Shown: positions 33,857 to 48,806 of the stretch, one piece after another
Layout of the letters: the number at the start of each line of letters is the position of its first letter
How positions within the stretch are numbered: the stretch's first letter is position 1
Position numbers and translations under genes: made by a program
Assembly (NCBI GenBank): GCA_022577435.1
Contig: JAKOON010000007.1
Span: 14,530,426-14,594,425 of the forward strand
Direction: 5' to 3'
Source: Embiotoca jacksoni
Lineage: Eukaryota > Chordata > Actinopteri > Embiotocidae
DNA length: 64,000 bases
Notes under the pieces: generated by a model
Database searches by the model: none
Seen by the model: only the letters and a program-made list of their open reading frames with translations
Told to the model about the DNA's origin: nothing

Positions 33857-36800
33857 TTGTATTATGTAATGTATGCAATGTTTACCACTCCTGCAAGTAG
33901 GTCAACTCTTAGTAATGACCAAGCAACAGAGATGATTTCTGGTCCGTTTTAATGCTATAGAGATAGTCAGTATCTCAAACTGAATAAATACATCACGTAG
34001 AAACACAAAACTGATTAGGTAGCTCAATCTTGTAGTAACAAAGATAGCTGCTAAAAAAAAATATTGATGGACTCGTATTTTTAAGATAGTAGCACCTTGT
34101 CATGTGTTAAAACCTGGTCAAGGTAGCTGCTGCTAGGATTTTCTAGGTGTATAACAGGTAAAAACAACAGTATATTGCGTATTATATGACATGTAATTAC
34201 AAATTGCATAGAGAAGGCAGAGTGATATTTCCAGTGATGAGCAAGGTCTTGTACTGATTTGAGCACATTCCAAATGTACAGTCGACCAATCAGATTTCTG
34301 GGTTGGAACTACTTGTTGTATGATGTTTGATCACTAGAAAATCAGAAAGAAGAAAAAGTAACTTTGAATTATTTAATACTATTTTTAATTTGCTTCTAAT
34401 ATAAGATATGCAGAGAACCCACCTGCTTTGGATGAGCATGTAGGTAACAAAAGGACAGGAGAACACTTATGAGTACAATGTGCCTATTATAAAAGGGACA
34501 GCTCACAGTGCTTTAAATGAGTTTGTAATTGTGTGGTATGGTTTAAGTAAAGGAAAAGTGATTGGCATGAGCTGCCATGTTGTGATGAGTGCTAACTGGC
34601 AGTAAGTTATTTCTCATAATTCAAAGTTTTAAGTAAATAAAAAAACTGCTAACTAACGTGTTTTTTTCATTCTGTTTGTATTATCTGATGTTACATCGTA
34701 GGTGCAGCAGTTACTACCTCCTGTAAAGATGGTCTGATAAGCATGAATAATCAGTGGACACTGTATCATCCATTTGTTGTCTTAAAAGATTAATGTAATG
34801 GCACGATGCAGTTCTAATGTTTTGCTCTGTATGTAGGCTAAAAAGTTGTTGTTGTTGTTGTTACAAAGATGCATTTAGACTGTGATAATTGGACTCTTCA
34901 GAAGTGATCATGAATACCTGTTATCATGCGACTATAGCTGTGAATCTACATGTGGCCTTTGAACACGAGACCTCTGCTTTGACTGCTTTAAATTATTCCT
35001 CCCACCGATCCCACATGGCTCATATATCCATTGTGCCTGGGTTGCATCCAGATGAGGGAAAATTCATACCACAAAGGAAAACCTGGAGGATCTCATAACA
35101 ACGTGAGAAAAAAACAAAAACCTTTGCCAACCAAAAACCAAAGCACATGATTGTATGGTACAGCGACAGCAAAATCTAGTCTTTGTACACCAACAGCTGA
35201 CATCTGACATTTTTCACCTTAATAAGATGATAAAAGCTCCATGTAATTGTCAAGAGCAACTTACATTTAGATGCATTGTGTCTACAGTAGACCCACTGTA
35301 ACATTTCTTGTACATTTAACGTTAGAAGCCTTCAAAAAATTCGGAAAAATTATTTACTTCAGCATGATGAAACATGCCTTTCAACCTGTATGACATTCTC
35401 AGAATGGCACAAGCTATTAGGGTCACCGTTCCTGATATGACAGATGTCACTGAAGAGGGATTTAGTCTGCACATTACCTTTAAGTACCCTTACAGACCAT
35501 GAGGATATAAAATAGACACAGAGGCAGGTGCGTCTGCAGTACCGTGTCACCGCTGTAAACCACTAATTACATTAACACAGCAAGGAACACTTAAATAAAC
35601 AGTTAAATTACTAAATAGCTAAAGTGCTATCAAAGGAATTGGACAGGAAGCAAATAGAATCAATATGTGGGCATTTATCCATTTTTACCAGTTTGGCTCA
35701 TAAAAACCCCCCAAAAAACAACAACTCAGGAGACACCAAATGTGTCAGTAATGAAGCCAATTAATTTTTTTATTATTTTTTTTATCAAAGTCTCAGAAGA
35801 GGTTTTGATACAAAGACAGCTCAGTTAAACTATGAGTTTGATTTTTGAGAGTAAACTGGAGTGTTTCTGACCTAAAAAGACCACGTAAGTTATTTTCTCT
35901 TTCAGCTGAACATTGACAACGTAACAAACAATAAACATATGTCATCCCTATAGAGGTAATCCTTTGGGAGGCCGAGGCTAATTGCCTTTCCAGCTTCACC
36001 TCTCTGGGACAGATGTAATGGGCTTGGGAATTTTTGTTTTTTTTGTTCCTGAGACAAAGATAATCTGTCTGTGAAGCCCACAGTTTGGAGTTGGTTATAG
36101 AAATGTACCCTCTGTTTTCCACTGGGAAATCTCCAATACGTGATCCTCAATCTAAAAACCATAATGAGGGCTATCATCAGGTTGCTCGTCTTACTTTTCA
36201 GTCTTGAGCAATTTCCTGCACCATTTGTGACTTTCATTAACACTGATTAAAGTCTGTGGATAAGCCATAATGAGACATATTCAACCCTTCCAATCTGCTG
36301 TGACCTTGAGAAAAATGTGACAAAATATGTTTCAATACTGAAATTAAAACCACGATCAGGATGAAAGAATATCTAATCAAAGCCACTACATCTGTTGTTA
36401 AAATATCGAATGTGGCCACAATGGCTAATTAAGGATAAGTGACAAACCTACAATTTACACTACCAGACAGGATAGTAAGACTAATTTACCTCATTTATAT
36501 GGTCTCACACAAAGATCAGTATAATATAGTAGAATCGAAAGTGTACAGTTCAACAACTCTTATGCAAATGCCTGGTGTAATACCGTAGTGTCAGGTGAAC
36601 TGAAATGTAATTTATAGAAGAGTCACTTTTGCAAACTCATGATTTACCAATAAGGACTATTTTTAGTGTTTATGAAATATATGGCACAAGGGAACATCCA
36701 AACTGCCCTTTGACCTTTTACAGTTTCTTTACACAAATTTACACAACTGTTCTGGTGTGCTATCATTTGCGAATTTGGATCTGTTTTTGGGAAGGGACAC

Positions 36801-37756
36801 AATGCAATTTAACTTCTCTCTTTGCCAGTTCCTTGAAGAATATTGAAACAATAAATGCACGTTGTTCATAATGAGACTTCAGAGGTTGAAAATCAAGAGC
36901 TAAAATATTTCCTCGCCTCGTTTAATGCAGTTTTTGCTTGTGTTGCTGAATAATCATCATTCTCACAATACTACCAAGAGATTAAATAAGTGTTATATTA
37001 CATTCCCCTGTTCTTTAAGCCATGATGCCAAATGTTGTCTCGTCCTGGATTGCCCTCTCAATTCCATGGAGTAAGAGAAGAGGACATGAGTAAATCCCCA
37101 AACCCCATGAAATCGATATTTACGCGATCACAACTGTGGCTGAAAGGTTATTGCACCTTCTGTTTATTTATTTATTTAGTTTAAGCCTATTTTAGTAGTT
37201 TTTCCTCTGAATTCCTACTGTAAGATTTATATTGTTTGTCTCCTTTACGGCACTAAACACAAAACTGCTCACTGTTGACTCACCCTGAGGTTGCTGCAGC
37301 CCACACACTCACTGATTAAACTGTTAATAGACCTATAGAAGGTGTGCGCACATAAATGTACTATGATTATAACATTTAAGACTAATAGAGCACAAACATA
37401 ACAATGACAATTATATTGTTGCTTTATTAACACATTTTGATATTGCCAATAAGTCCAGGACCTGATGGCATAAATAGTGTGAGAGAGGTAGCATTTTGTC
37501 CCAAGCTAACTGTTTTGTCTTTCAGTAAATGTCCCAGTGCAGCACAGTGTGACATGACAAGCAAACATAAACAGGTATGGTGATGGCTGCATTCCCAGAG
37601 GAGCCCTTCAGGGCTGCTCTGAGGAACACTAACAGTGTTCGTGTTGACGCTTGCACTGGACACCCTTACATAGTTATTCCTCGACCTATAATGGTTTTCA
37701 GTCCAACTCAAATTATTGTCATTTTTCAGGCAATCCTGTTGTACAATAAAGAGCTG

Positions 37757-37757
<1 letters not shown>
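33857..37757. other. Long non-coding stretch
   Basis: No gene is supported in 3.9 kb. Present are a short (GTT)n run at 34845-34861, a T-rich run near 35764-35784 and a TTTA run at 37158-37178. The overlapping minus-strand frames at 35793-36243 (109 and 113 codons) lie in different frames, with no domain. Confidence 0.45.

Positions 37758-37830
<73 letters not shown>
37758..37830. repeat. (AT)n microsatellite
   Basis: About 36 uninterrupted AT units. Such tracts can extrude cruciforms and are often polymorphic in length. Confidence 0.98.
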
Positions 37831-37833
<3 letters not shown>

Positions 37834-39478
37834 CACAGAACTATGATCTATAATACATTTCAAGCTTGGTAATTATTTTTCATGCGCAAGGAAATAGAAC
37901 TGGTTCCATAAATCACTTTGCAAGCATTACTGTGAATAGCTAATTGGAGAAACTTGGAAAGTGGAGAAGAGACACTTATGTTTTGCATCATTTGAAAGAG
38001 TGTTCATCCTTAGTTCCCTCTTCAAGAGTATATAAATATGATGTGTTTTATGTGAAGGCTTCAAGCTCTAAGCTGTGAACTGTAACCTTATTGATTTACA
38101 ATAATAATGAGTAGATCTGGTGAAGGCTGATGGTATCAGTACTCTAGTGTACAGTATGTGACTGGTACCCAGGCAACCATTGCAGCTCATTATTTTTAAT
38201 AATCCCTTCCTTTTTAGTGTGTTAGTACCTGTTTTAGGTCTCCCACTGCTTATGCTGCCAACCGCTGCCTCCTCAATAGAGAGAAGAAAATGTAAAGAGA
38301 TTTACATTCCACCAGGTTATCCCAGGACAAACCTGCTCTCACTTTGGCACAAGTGAACGCATCCCAGTTGTGCTGGTGAGCTCCGTGCTGAGCTCGCAGC
38401 TCAAAGACAACTACTCAACTGTAATGATGCACAGTTATTAAATACTTGCCAATAATCTGCCTCTGAAAACATCTGCAGACAGAAGAGTTGTTTCTGTGCC
38501 ACAGTTGGATAATGGAAGACGGCGAGCCACAAACACTATTCTAAATAAATAAGTGAAAACTAGCAGGGTGCTCGTTTTTTCTGTGAAGCAGATCACTGTA
38601 ACAGCTCACAAATCAAAAACATATTAATGTTCATTCATAATTCGGAGTTTTCCCACAAAGAAACCCAGTGACTGTATCACGCAAATGACAACAGTATAGA
38701 TAATTAGCCCATGTAGCCCATTTTTGTGGGATAGAAAAACAAATAAAATCTTTCTTTTGCCATCAGTCTTTAACAACAGATATTAATGTTAAAAAGGAGA
38801 GAAGCTTTGCACACAGTATGAGGTGCTGGTAACTGCAAGAGGACTGTAAATGTATTTTTAAAAATGTTGTTGTAACTGCACACTCAGCCCATAAAAATAT
38901 TTATGATCAAGGATCTTTAATTAGTACCGGCATGAGCAATCAGCACTTCAGGCTCATGAAAAAACATACAACAAACTAAACACCTAAAGCCCCTATATAT
39001 GTGCATTTGAAAATTATTGACTTAAGCAACTGCTAGTAGTACTATAAAAACAATGTGCACTGTAACAACCAACCCACAGTTTTCACCAGGGTGGTCTCAT
39101 CATTCTACATCTACTAATAATTGTAATCCCAAAATCATACACGCAGGGGCTTTAACAAGGTGAACTCAGCAGCTCACACTAACAAGTGCTTGTATTCATG
39201 TGTGTATGAACGACATAACATAATTGTGTTGAAATATATAAATTACAGACTGTCCCATGTCATTTACATCCTCATTTATATAATTTAATCATGCTTAACG
39301 TGTAGCTCTGGTACTTGTGACAGCACCCTGAAGGCAGCATAACATTCATTTGTGAGTTGAAATTTATGCAAACCATAGTCAGTCTGTTACAATTTCACTC
39401 CAGTGCACAAAAACACTAGTTGACGAAGTTAAATTGACTCTGAGAGAATGATGGACTCAAGAGATGTGGTGAACTTAC
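37831..39478. other. Non-coding stretch
   Basis: No gene or repeat is recognised. Sequence around 38300-38800 has few simple repeats and could be conserved non-coding DNA, but I have no direct support. Confidence 0.4.
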
Positions 39479-39585
39479 GCCTCCCAGTCCACCAGGAGCA
39501 CTCCTGCTTCTCCAGATGGCCGGTCCTCCCCAATGACTTTTGCTCAAGCGATGCAACAATTCGCCTCTCCACAAAGCCTCGCCGA
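39479..39585 (-). other. Candidate isolated exon (107 nt)
   Basis: On the minus strand the segment is preceded by a pyrimidine-rich tract ending TTTTTCTTTGCATCTAG and followed immediately by GTAAGTTC, a near-ideal donor. It is GC-richer than the AT-rich flanks and two of its three frames are open; one reads RRGFVERRIVASLEQKSLGR at its start. I do not recognise the product. It could be a coding exon of a gene with huge introns, an exon of a long non-coding RNA, or a chance match. The 107-nt length would shift the frame if it were skipped. Confidence 0.3.
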
Positions 39586-42500
39586 CTAGATGCAAAGAAA
39601 AAGACTGAAAACAGACTAAGGCTGTAGATTCTTGAAACTGGGCTTGTTATGAGAAGCCCATCCCAGGTAGGACTAGACAAATGTGTCCCCATAAGTGCAA
39701 GAACACATTCAAAATAAGTGTTTGTGTACTTTGCTATTTCCCCACCAAACCTTTAATGTAATTTAACTAGTAGTATGAAAGATATGTAAAAAAATTTTTA
39801 AAAAAAAATCTATTGTGTGACAGATAATGATCAATTATTATATTAGGCTACAATATAAATATATATAATTATTTTTAAGAAGCTCTGTTTTTTTGGCTTA
39901 TTAAATGTATTTGGTCCTTTTGCAAACATGATGGTAATTTGAACTGCATTATTTTCAGTGTTCCTCTTCAATCTGTTACCAGACTATTGAATATGCAGTT
40001 ATCATCACACATCTGTCTCACATATATGAGCTGGTAGGGGGTTACTAAACCTAGTGGTAGCCACAGGAGGCCCTTATTATTGACATACAGTTTATGACTA
40101 TTGGCCAGTACCCATAACAGGTTCAACAGACTTTTGTCGTCATGGTAACAATAATAAACACATGGTTAACATCGTGACAGTCGCAGTTTGATTAGGTCTA
40201 GGAAAAGGTCATGGCCCGGGTTACAGTATGCACATTACTTGCATACATTACGCTACTTTAAAGATTTATGTAAGTAATTGTCATATGTAACTTAAAACAA
40301 GTCCCTTTTGTTTTTTTCACTTCCCGATGCAGCTCTTTACATTACGTCACCCGCCCTCCTCCTCTGCCCCCGTTAAAAGTACTAAAGCCACTATTGGAAT
40401 GAATGTAACCTTCTGGCCTAGTATAGGTGCAGTGTGCCCAGTGGGTTCACTAACCCATATGTTCGGGGGAGAGATGTGTAATGATAATTGCCTATTCAAA
40501 AGTCTGATGACAATCAGATCGAGTGAACTTGTTTAATGCTTTTGATATTATTTTATAATTTTAAAACCAGTGGTGTTTGTGGTTACTTTGCTGGCACAAT
40601 ACTGCCACCTGTAGATCAGTTGAACGGTGCGAAATACTTGGAATGAATGTGTTCAACACCCTCTTTACTGGTGAAAAATTCTCCCAGGTATCTGTCTCAT
40701 GAGTATGCACTGCTTCATGTATGTGAGGCATGGAGAGCCGTGCACTGCCTTATAAGATGCAATTACAGCACCCAGCTGTTCTGGACCTCGAGTCAGAGAT
40801 CTGATATTAGGTTCAATACTTTTTGAAAACCTTTCAAGTAATTACCTCACATGACACCACTTTTCAAGAAGCATTGCCCCACTTGAAAGGTAGTGTTGTA
40901 TTACAATAAAAGCCTGTTACCTATAACTATACCAGATCTGCCACTCTAGTACTAGTATTAGTAAATTGATTGAGAAAAAGGTACGGAGGCCAACACAAGC
41001 CCTGCATAGTGGTCACACACAGTATACTACATGCTGTGTTTACAGTAGATTCTAAAGGAATAGCGCTAATTAGAATGCAACCTTTGGCCCGTCTTTGCTC
41101 AGAGCTTGAAAGGGTTGATTGAAAAAACGTCAATGTCTTCTAATCGCAAAGCCTTTACATTGTTTTGTCCGCCCTCTGGTATTGGCATACAATTTACAAG
41201 ATTTCTGTTACTCATTTACAGTGTAGAATATCAAGGGCACAGCATCGGGCTTCCTCTTGGCTATCGTATTGATCTATGTGTAAGCAGAGACAACATTAAA
41301 TGAATCTAGTGAGGCAGTAATCTGTATGGCAATGACTATGTCCTGAGGAGCAGAGGTGATTTGTATTCCAATATTACAAATTTTATGCCCATAGAAAGTG
41401 TATAGGTCCTCAAATTTCTCAGAGGCTGGTTCGATACTGACACTGGAAAGCATTTGGTTCAGACTCGGCAACCGGTACAACAAATAATGATGATACAAAT
41501 TATGATTATTACACACATATTTTTACAGAAAACATACTCATCTAGGTCCACAGAGGGAAACTATCATGTGGACTAAACTTTACTTTTTTTTTATCATGAA
41601 TTCATCTGCAGGTAAGCATAATGCACCCGTATAGCTCATCACATCTTGTGTTCTGCTGGAGTGAAGCCATGCCATTACCATTGTTACCAAAGAGTAAAAC
41701 CAATCTCTCATACAACCTCTTCACAGCTCATTACATGTTTAAACACCAGCTGGACAGTATTTTCAGCATACTTCCATCTTTTAACTTCAAAACTTTGAAA
41801 GATCAGTTCATTTGAGCCCTTTCGTTTCCACATTTTCAAATACAGAAGCTATTTTGAGATGGCATGTCCATGTCATGTCATTACATACAAACACAAAACT
41901 GTCAATATGGTCCTCATTTCAACTTTATAAGGTGATAATATGTTAATGTTGCGTGTGCAGCTTGTTGTACCGCAAACATGTGAAGCTGGAATATTTTGGC
42001 AATAGCCTTCTCAAGATACTCCACATTTCTTGCAATTCAGTCCTTGAAGCAGCACTTATTTCATTTAAGGTCATGTTTTAACTGATAATGAATTATACAT
42101 ATTTAGCTGCAGGCAACCACTGTTGTGTTTAACTATACAGAGGAATAACAATATTTTTTTGTCCTTGAACAGTTGTGTGGATTGTATTTAAACCGTCAAC
42201 ATTTTAGACTCTCTTGTTGAAGGAAATATTTCCTTCCTTGATCCTTTTTGTGAACCTACTTATTCCTGATCAGGCTGACAGTGATTCTGTCCTAACATGC
42301 ACCAAGCAGAAGGCAAAGAAACAGTCTGGAGCGTCTGGCAGTGACACAGCACTGCTTACCAATGAGCCATTATGCTGTTCGAAGAAAATCCTTCCATTTC
42401 CTCCCCATGATACTGTCTAGTCAACAGCGCCTCTGATTCCATGGTCACATAAGTGCACGTAATTTCACCCCTAATTTTAATATAAATTTTGCCCAAGTGA

Positions 42501-45500
42501 AATATGCAAGAAATACACTATGTTTCTCCACACGACTGTGAAGGTACAATGGATGAGCTGCTCTCACCACTGAGGCTGGCCGAATGAGAACATCATTAGA
42601 AAGCCTAAGGATTTAAACACAACCACAAAACCAGAATAACGACTGCAATCTGTGTTTAAAAGTACCTCATACTGTCGTGTAAAGTAGCAGCTTTGTTTAA
42701 AAAAAATTCCCACCAAACTGTAATAAAAGTAATCATTAAGGTGTTACAAATATATTCAGAACAGTTTCTTCGCCTTTCTGACTGTTTTGTCACGTTCTAT
42801 ATTTACAATAAAACATTGTTTTATGTCCTGTAGTTTTAAGGTCTTAAAAGGGGGTGTTTGTTTTATGCAATGTATTTTTTTTTAACTCCTGTTTTTATCG
42901 AGAGTACTTTCACACAGAATGTGAATGTTAGATTGTGAAAAGCGGCTTTTTTTTCATCGAGGTTTCGCACCGTGAGTAAAGCCATCAACCAGTCCCATTG
43001 TGTGAAAGTGACACAAAAGTCCCATCACACAATGGCATCTTGCTAAAATAAATAAAGCCTTCCCAGAAAAAGACCAGATGTGCAAGTACCCCATGCCATG
43101 TGCACTAATGCATTACTATATCATCATGGATACTGGCTTTTGAACTGTGTGCTGATAACAAGCTGGATGATGTGGAATCCATGATTTCCAAAATGACCAA
43201 ATATCAGGACCATCAAATATTAATTTTCATCTATATCCCTTGCATACAGAGATTTTGCCAAATTCTTTGAATCTTTCAATGATATTATGTAGGCTACCGT
43301 AGATGATGAAATCCCCTAATTCTCTGCAATTTTCAGCTTTTCTGTTGTTACTGAAGTGTTTCCACTTAATTAGTTGTGAGATGTGTGATTTTTATTTTTT
43401 TTTAGCTTTACACTACTTTTCCAGTCTTTTGTTAACATTTTTGCTGGCATCAAATTCAAAATGAGCATATATTTTTCAGAAAATAATAACGTTTCTCAGC
43501 TTCAACGTTAGTTATCTTTGTTCTATTTTCAATTAAATATGTTTTTACACGATTTGCCAATCATTGCATTGTGTTTTGATTTATACTCTACAAAGCGTCC
43601 CAACTTTGTCTCTAAAAAGTCTAAACATTGCAGCAACTCACATTTCAAAGCAAAAAAAAAAAAAAGAAGACCTTTCAGTATTGAAGTCTCTCAAACTTTT
43701 TGTTAAAGGACTGTCAAAAAGTCCAAATGCTGTTTGCTGTACCTGGTTTACCCTGTTAATGTGAAGAGGCTATTGGATGCCAGGAAGCATTATTTTTAGA
43801 GAGAAACGATATGTTGCACCAGGACAGCGGTGTAGTTTCCTGGACTACAGACTACAAGGACATGCTGCATTTGTTTGTGTCGAGAGCATCGTGTCGGCCA
43901 GGCAGCCGAGTAGTACAGGGCTGCCTCAGGGGACTGAACTGTTACCTACAGCACCTGCCAAAAGCGTGTAGTCTGTGACACTGCCTCCTTCACACTTGAG
44001 AGTGAGATAGCAAGAAATGCAGAATTCATGCTGTGTTCCTCTTTGACTTGTATGCGTCTCACTACGAAGAACACATTAAAAGTTTTGGCTCAAAGGTCCA
44101 TAAGAAAATATTTTAATTTTTCTGTTTACATTTGTGTTGCTTAATTGAGCTTCATTTGCCATTTTCTCTATCTGTTACTTGAATTATACTTTTATGAACA
44201 TCCAACATGGAAACTTTGATACTGAAGAAAGTGTTCTGCAGATATTTCAGAGCTTTAGCTGAGACCTTTTTCAGAATCTGTGGCTTTGGGGGAACCTTTT
44301 TTTTTAATTTTACAATATTTTCATTTGAATTTCAAATACAAAATGTGAGTGAAATTGACCTCTTATTATAGCATGAAAAAGCTGCTACTCTATACCTTCA
44401 GCTCTTAGTTGTACTAACTGTTAACTTACCTCTGAGTCTTCAGATTTACCTGTGGATTATATCTGGAGATTCATTCTTTCAAATAGGAGGAGCATCAGAG
44501 TCCAGTGGCGAGCTTTGTTGGAGGTGTGATAAGAACCAGCTGCTTCTTGATGACAGTAATGTAAAGCACACAGTCTGTGACAGCTGTCAGCCGTCCAGGG
44601 ATGAGGAGCTACCGACTGTGTCTGTCTGCAGATAGCCATGGTAAGCATCACCTGGACTGGTCTAACAGTGCAAAGGGGGGGGGGGGGGACTGTTGGTCTT
44701 GACGAAGCTGAGGTCATCCTGTGAGGGCAAAAGACTCCACGTGGTCTATCATTAAGTTGTTAACAGTGAATTTTGTGATTGTGTCACACAGTGAACTATA
44801 AGACCTACTGAAAGGGTAATATCAGAGAGCTCATGTCATTATAGAACACCTTCAGCATCTGCCTTCTTCACTTAAAAGTGTAAGATTGAGTGTATTGACG
44901 CTCATTCTAATGACCAGCTATTAGACAGCACCAGGCCTTTCGTCTGGCTGCTGAAGCAGAGCATTTGCTTTTTATATGAACTATCTCGGTCTTTCTTCAC
45001 ATTGCTTCGCTTTGATCTTTGCAGAACCTGCTTGCAGAGTGTTAACATGTATGACATGCAAGAATAACATGAAACAAAATAATCTATAAGGAATAATTTA
45101 ACATCAAAATAATGAAAGGTTTTTTAAAAAGCTGCTTTACTGGCATTGGGAGTTATTTTGAGACTTGCCCCTAAGTAGAACAACAGCATTAGCTCTTTCA
45201 GCAAATGTCCAAAAATGACATATGTTTCTATTGAAGTGACAAAAGCCTCTAGCGGTTGTGACTCTTACCGAGAGTCAGCGTTGCTTTTATGACCACAGTC
45301 TTTTTCGGACCTTAACCAAGGCATTATTTTAACCCAAAACATCATTGTTCCATAAGACTAACCAAGTTGTTTCATGCCTAATTTAAACCGAACCTTAACT
45401 TGACAAATGTTGCACTGCCAAGAGTCAAATCAGAAAATGTGAATTTCATCAAATTCTTTGCTAAATGTTTGGCCAAACACAGATGTGATTTGGCAAGGAT

Positions 45501-48369
45501 GTGCCTGTGGTAAATACATAGCCAGAGATACGGAGCTGAAAAAGACTGTTCACTACCACCCACAACTCTCTCACCAGTGTTGTTAAATCAGGTGGAGGAT
45601 GATAGCCAAATGAACAAATTACACCTCAACCACGCTTTTTTGCAAGTGTAAACAAAGTTTTTTCCCAACTGATATTCAAACACACACATCCTCCACTCAT
45701 ATCCTATCAAATACTCCATTCAACTATACATTTCTTCCAGAAAAAAAACAATGTGAAACAAATAAGTGAATTAATTATATTTATATTTTCTAACAACATC
45801 TGAGTAGAAAGGTCGAAACGTCACAAAAAGAATACCCTCTGAGTGTCACTTTTAGGAAAAAAGGTTGTATGTTGACTGAACTGTTTTACTCCTTTGTCTA
45901 TTGTATATTCCTTTTACATCATAGGATAAAATCCATCATAATCTGTAGACAGAAGATCACCTTGAGATCAGATGTTGTCACTGTGCGATAGAGCAGCAGA
46001 GGTGTCACAAATAGAGTTGCAGATATATTCCCAGACAATGATTCACCACTCTTTTATTTGCAACTTCCTTTACATATCAACACATTGAATCATAGTAGGT
46101 GTCTTATGCAAATATAGATTAATTTGCACCGTTTAGACAACGTAAAGTACGAACACAAACTGAAAATGTTACATTCGTCAGTACTGAATTATGAGAGAAT
46201 AACTAGTGTATGAGCTAGTGTTGGGTGCTGTGCTAAAACATTTCTCACAGGTAGACAGGTGGGCACAGTTTTAAGTGTTAATGTTGTGCCAGGAAAGGAG
46301 AAGAGAAACTCAGAGTAAAAGCCTGATGCAGGTGCGTAGGTTTGACACTGACCGAATTTTGAGGTGGCTGAGGTGCTCTTGACACTGTGCATGCATGAAA
46401 GAGGATGTAGGAATAGTTGTGTTTTCTTTTGTCTGTTGTGGATGCTTTGATCTCCTGTTTTCTCCTCTGAGAACAGCTGACCTGGTCAGAACAGTTATCT
46501 TGTGCTATGAGGGGCAGTAATCTTTGGCACAAGGTCAAAGTACTGGAAGTACACATACATTTGTTAACAACGTAATATCATTGACAGGCACAGGGGAGAT
46601 ATGGGAAATATTGCTGCTTAAATAGACCGCCAAATTTGGGAGGGAGGGTGTGTATGTTAGATGTTTATGGAGCATGAGTATATCACATGATGCAGAGCGG
46701 AGCAGCTCGACTTGACTGTCTGAACTAGCTTGCTAGGATCACTCCAGTTTCACCACAGCAGCCATTTTTTATCATATGACCTCAAACATTGCATATGTAT
46801 TGTGCTCGTAATGAATGTCGAGGTAAAACAACTATTTAATTCAATTTGCAATTGTTTTGACAATCGATGAATTGTTTCAGTCATTTTGTAAGTAAGTAAG
46901 TAAAGTTGGAGTACTTCCTTCTTTACTCTGGTTTATATCATTGTAAACAGAATTTCTTTGGACGGTTGGTTGGACAAAACAAGACTTTTCAGGATGTCTC
47001 TGAGAGATGAAGTTATGTTGGACATTTATTTTCTAGTTTTGAGTTTCTGTTTCAGAGACTAAAGGATAAATTGAGAGAATAAGGCTGCTCAATAAAAACA
47101 CAAATAATCTGCCCTAGTAACATTAGCTCAGAAGTTACCTGCTGAAATGTATCTCCATACAAGACTTTGTGATACAAACCTGGAAAACATAGTCCAACAT
47201 TTCATATCTTCAGACTTTAGGGAGAAATTTAAGAAGTGCTATTTTTCAGTCTTGCTGTCTGGAATTTACAACCTGAGCTGGCAAAAGAAAGAGTGAATGA
47301 ATGCTTTTGATAGATTTCCACAATAAAAAAAAGTGGCTCTCGCTTGGCTTTCAGAGGGAGTCTGGGTTAATCCTGCACATGTGAGTTATCAGACTTTTTG
47401 TTACCCTTTTTGCTTCGCTCTTTATGACTCTCACTTCCTGTCTTAAGTCCTTTTTTTACTGCATGGAGGGAGGACAGAAGGAGGGCGAGAGGTTTAAAGG
47501 TCAGGTGCCGGCTACAGAAAGTGTGGAACACTAAGCCTCACACACGATGGAGGTAATAATTGCCATGATGTTAACTTAGCCTGCAGCATGTGTGTGCTTA
47601 TTATCTAATATGATTACTGCACATGGCTTTTGGTTTGCCCTGCACGCTACCCACCTTTAATTACAAGTGCACTTCTGAAAAATACACTAAACCAATTGCT
47701 CAGACTTTTTCTTTTGTTCTCATTGTACAATCACATTGAAGTGTCCGTCATATTGCATGTCAATAACTGTAAGAGGTCAGACTGATTAGATTATACAAAA
47801 CACCAAAGTAGCAAGGTAGTTCCTGTTTGTAATTGATCAAGGCTCTCCGAGATTTCCCTCGAAATGTTCTTGAATTCATTTGAACTGTTTGTTAATAAAT
47901 AACAAATAAAGGAGCTGACATGATTAAAGTGTTAATAACAAGTTGTGACTAAATATTTGGCTCAAGCCATCTCCTGGGAAGCATGTTCACATCAAGTTCC
48001 ACGGCTAGTACGCACTCACACACACCGCCCGTAGTGTCAAAGTTGCATAGTTTATGAAGCCAACAATTCGTCTCAACGTGACCTTCGATGTGTCAGCAAA
48101 AACAGGAGCGCGACTCAATTCAGAGGCGATAGGTTAGCGAATGGCTTATGATTGAGCACAGCTTTCACCCCAGTGATTAAACACACAAACTGACACCCAG
48201 TGTTTGATGAACAATCTGTATTCTTTTAATAAATCTTTCAGTGTAGGCTGTGATGGGCAGGGCAGATCAAGTGGCCAACGGTCAATGCAAAACAGCGCTG
48301 TAATAGTAGGCCACTTAATGTTTGGGGTAAAACCTGTTATAGGCCACAGTTTTTCTGAATGCTCTTTTA
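39586..48369. other. Long non-coding stretch
   Basis: These 8.8 kb hold no supported gene. I see a run of 14 G at 44675-44688, an A tract at 43653-43666, and short frames throughout without domains (for example 43777-43971, 44457-44717, 46278-46556). A short TAAG repeat lies at 46889-46903. No mobile element is recognised with confidence. Confidence 0.45.
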
Positions 48370-48450
48370 CAGAGGTGCCCAAATGCTTTCTTATGAAGAG
48401 CCAAAAATGTATCTGGATGGAGGGCCATGAGCCAAAAATAAATGTTCATG
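48370..48450. mobile_element. Possible hAT-type end fragment
   Basis: ACAGAGGTGCCCAAATGCTT (48370-48389) then AGAGCCAAAAATG and GGAGGGCCATGAGCC resembles the terminal region of a group of vertebrate hAT elements that start CAG(G/A)GGTG.CCAAA. No matching opposite end was found. Confidence 0.3.
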
Positions 48451-48806
48451 TGAAATGACATTTCCTTCAAATGTAATATGTTTTACTCAAGATGTATATT
48501 CTAAATCTAAAATAAAATTGCAGACTAACTTAAACACTCTTTAATCTCTTTAATAGTAATTTTATTATTTTGCAGAAATTATTCTCAAAAACATAAAGGA
48601 TCTATATTTTTCATGTTGGGGGGGGAATTTTACATCTGTTCTCTATTACAACTAAACAAACCAAAATAAATGCTGATGGTGTTTTATTGAACCAAGAATT
48701 AGTTTATGTCAATCCGAGGTGGAAATATTGCTGAGGATGTTCTTTTAGGCAGTAATTACATTGGTGGTCAGCGGGGCAGGTGCTTTTTCGGTTAAATATA
48801 CATACA

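Noticed and set aside
35793..36243. Two overlapping minus-strand frames of 109 and 113 codons
   Set aside because: They use different frames over the same DNA, share no domain features and show no splice sites that join them to anything.
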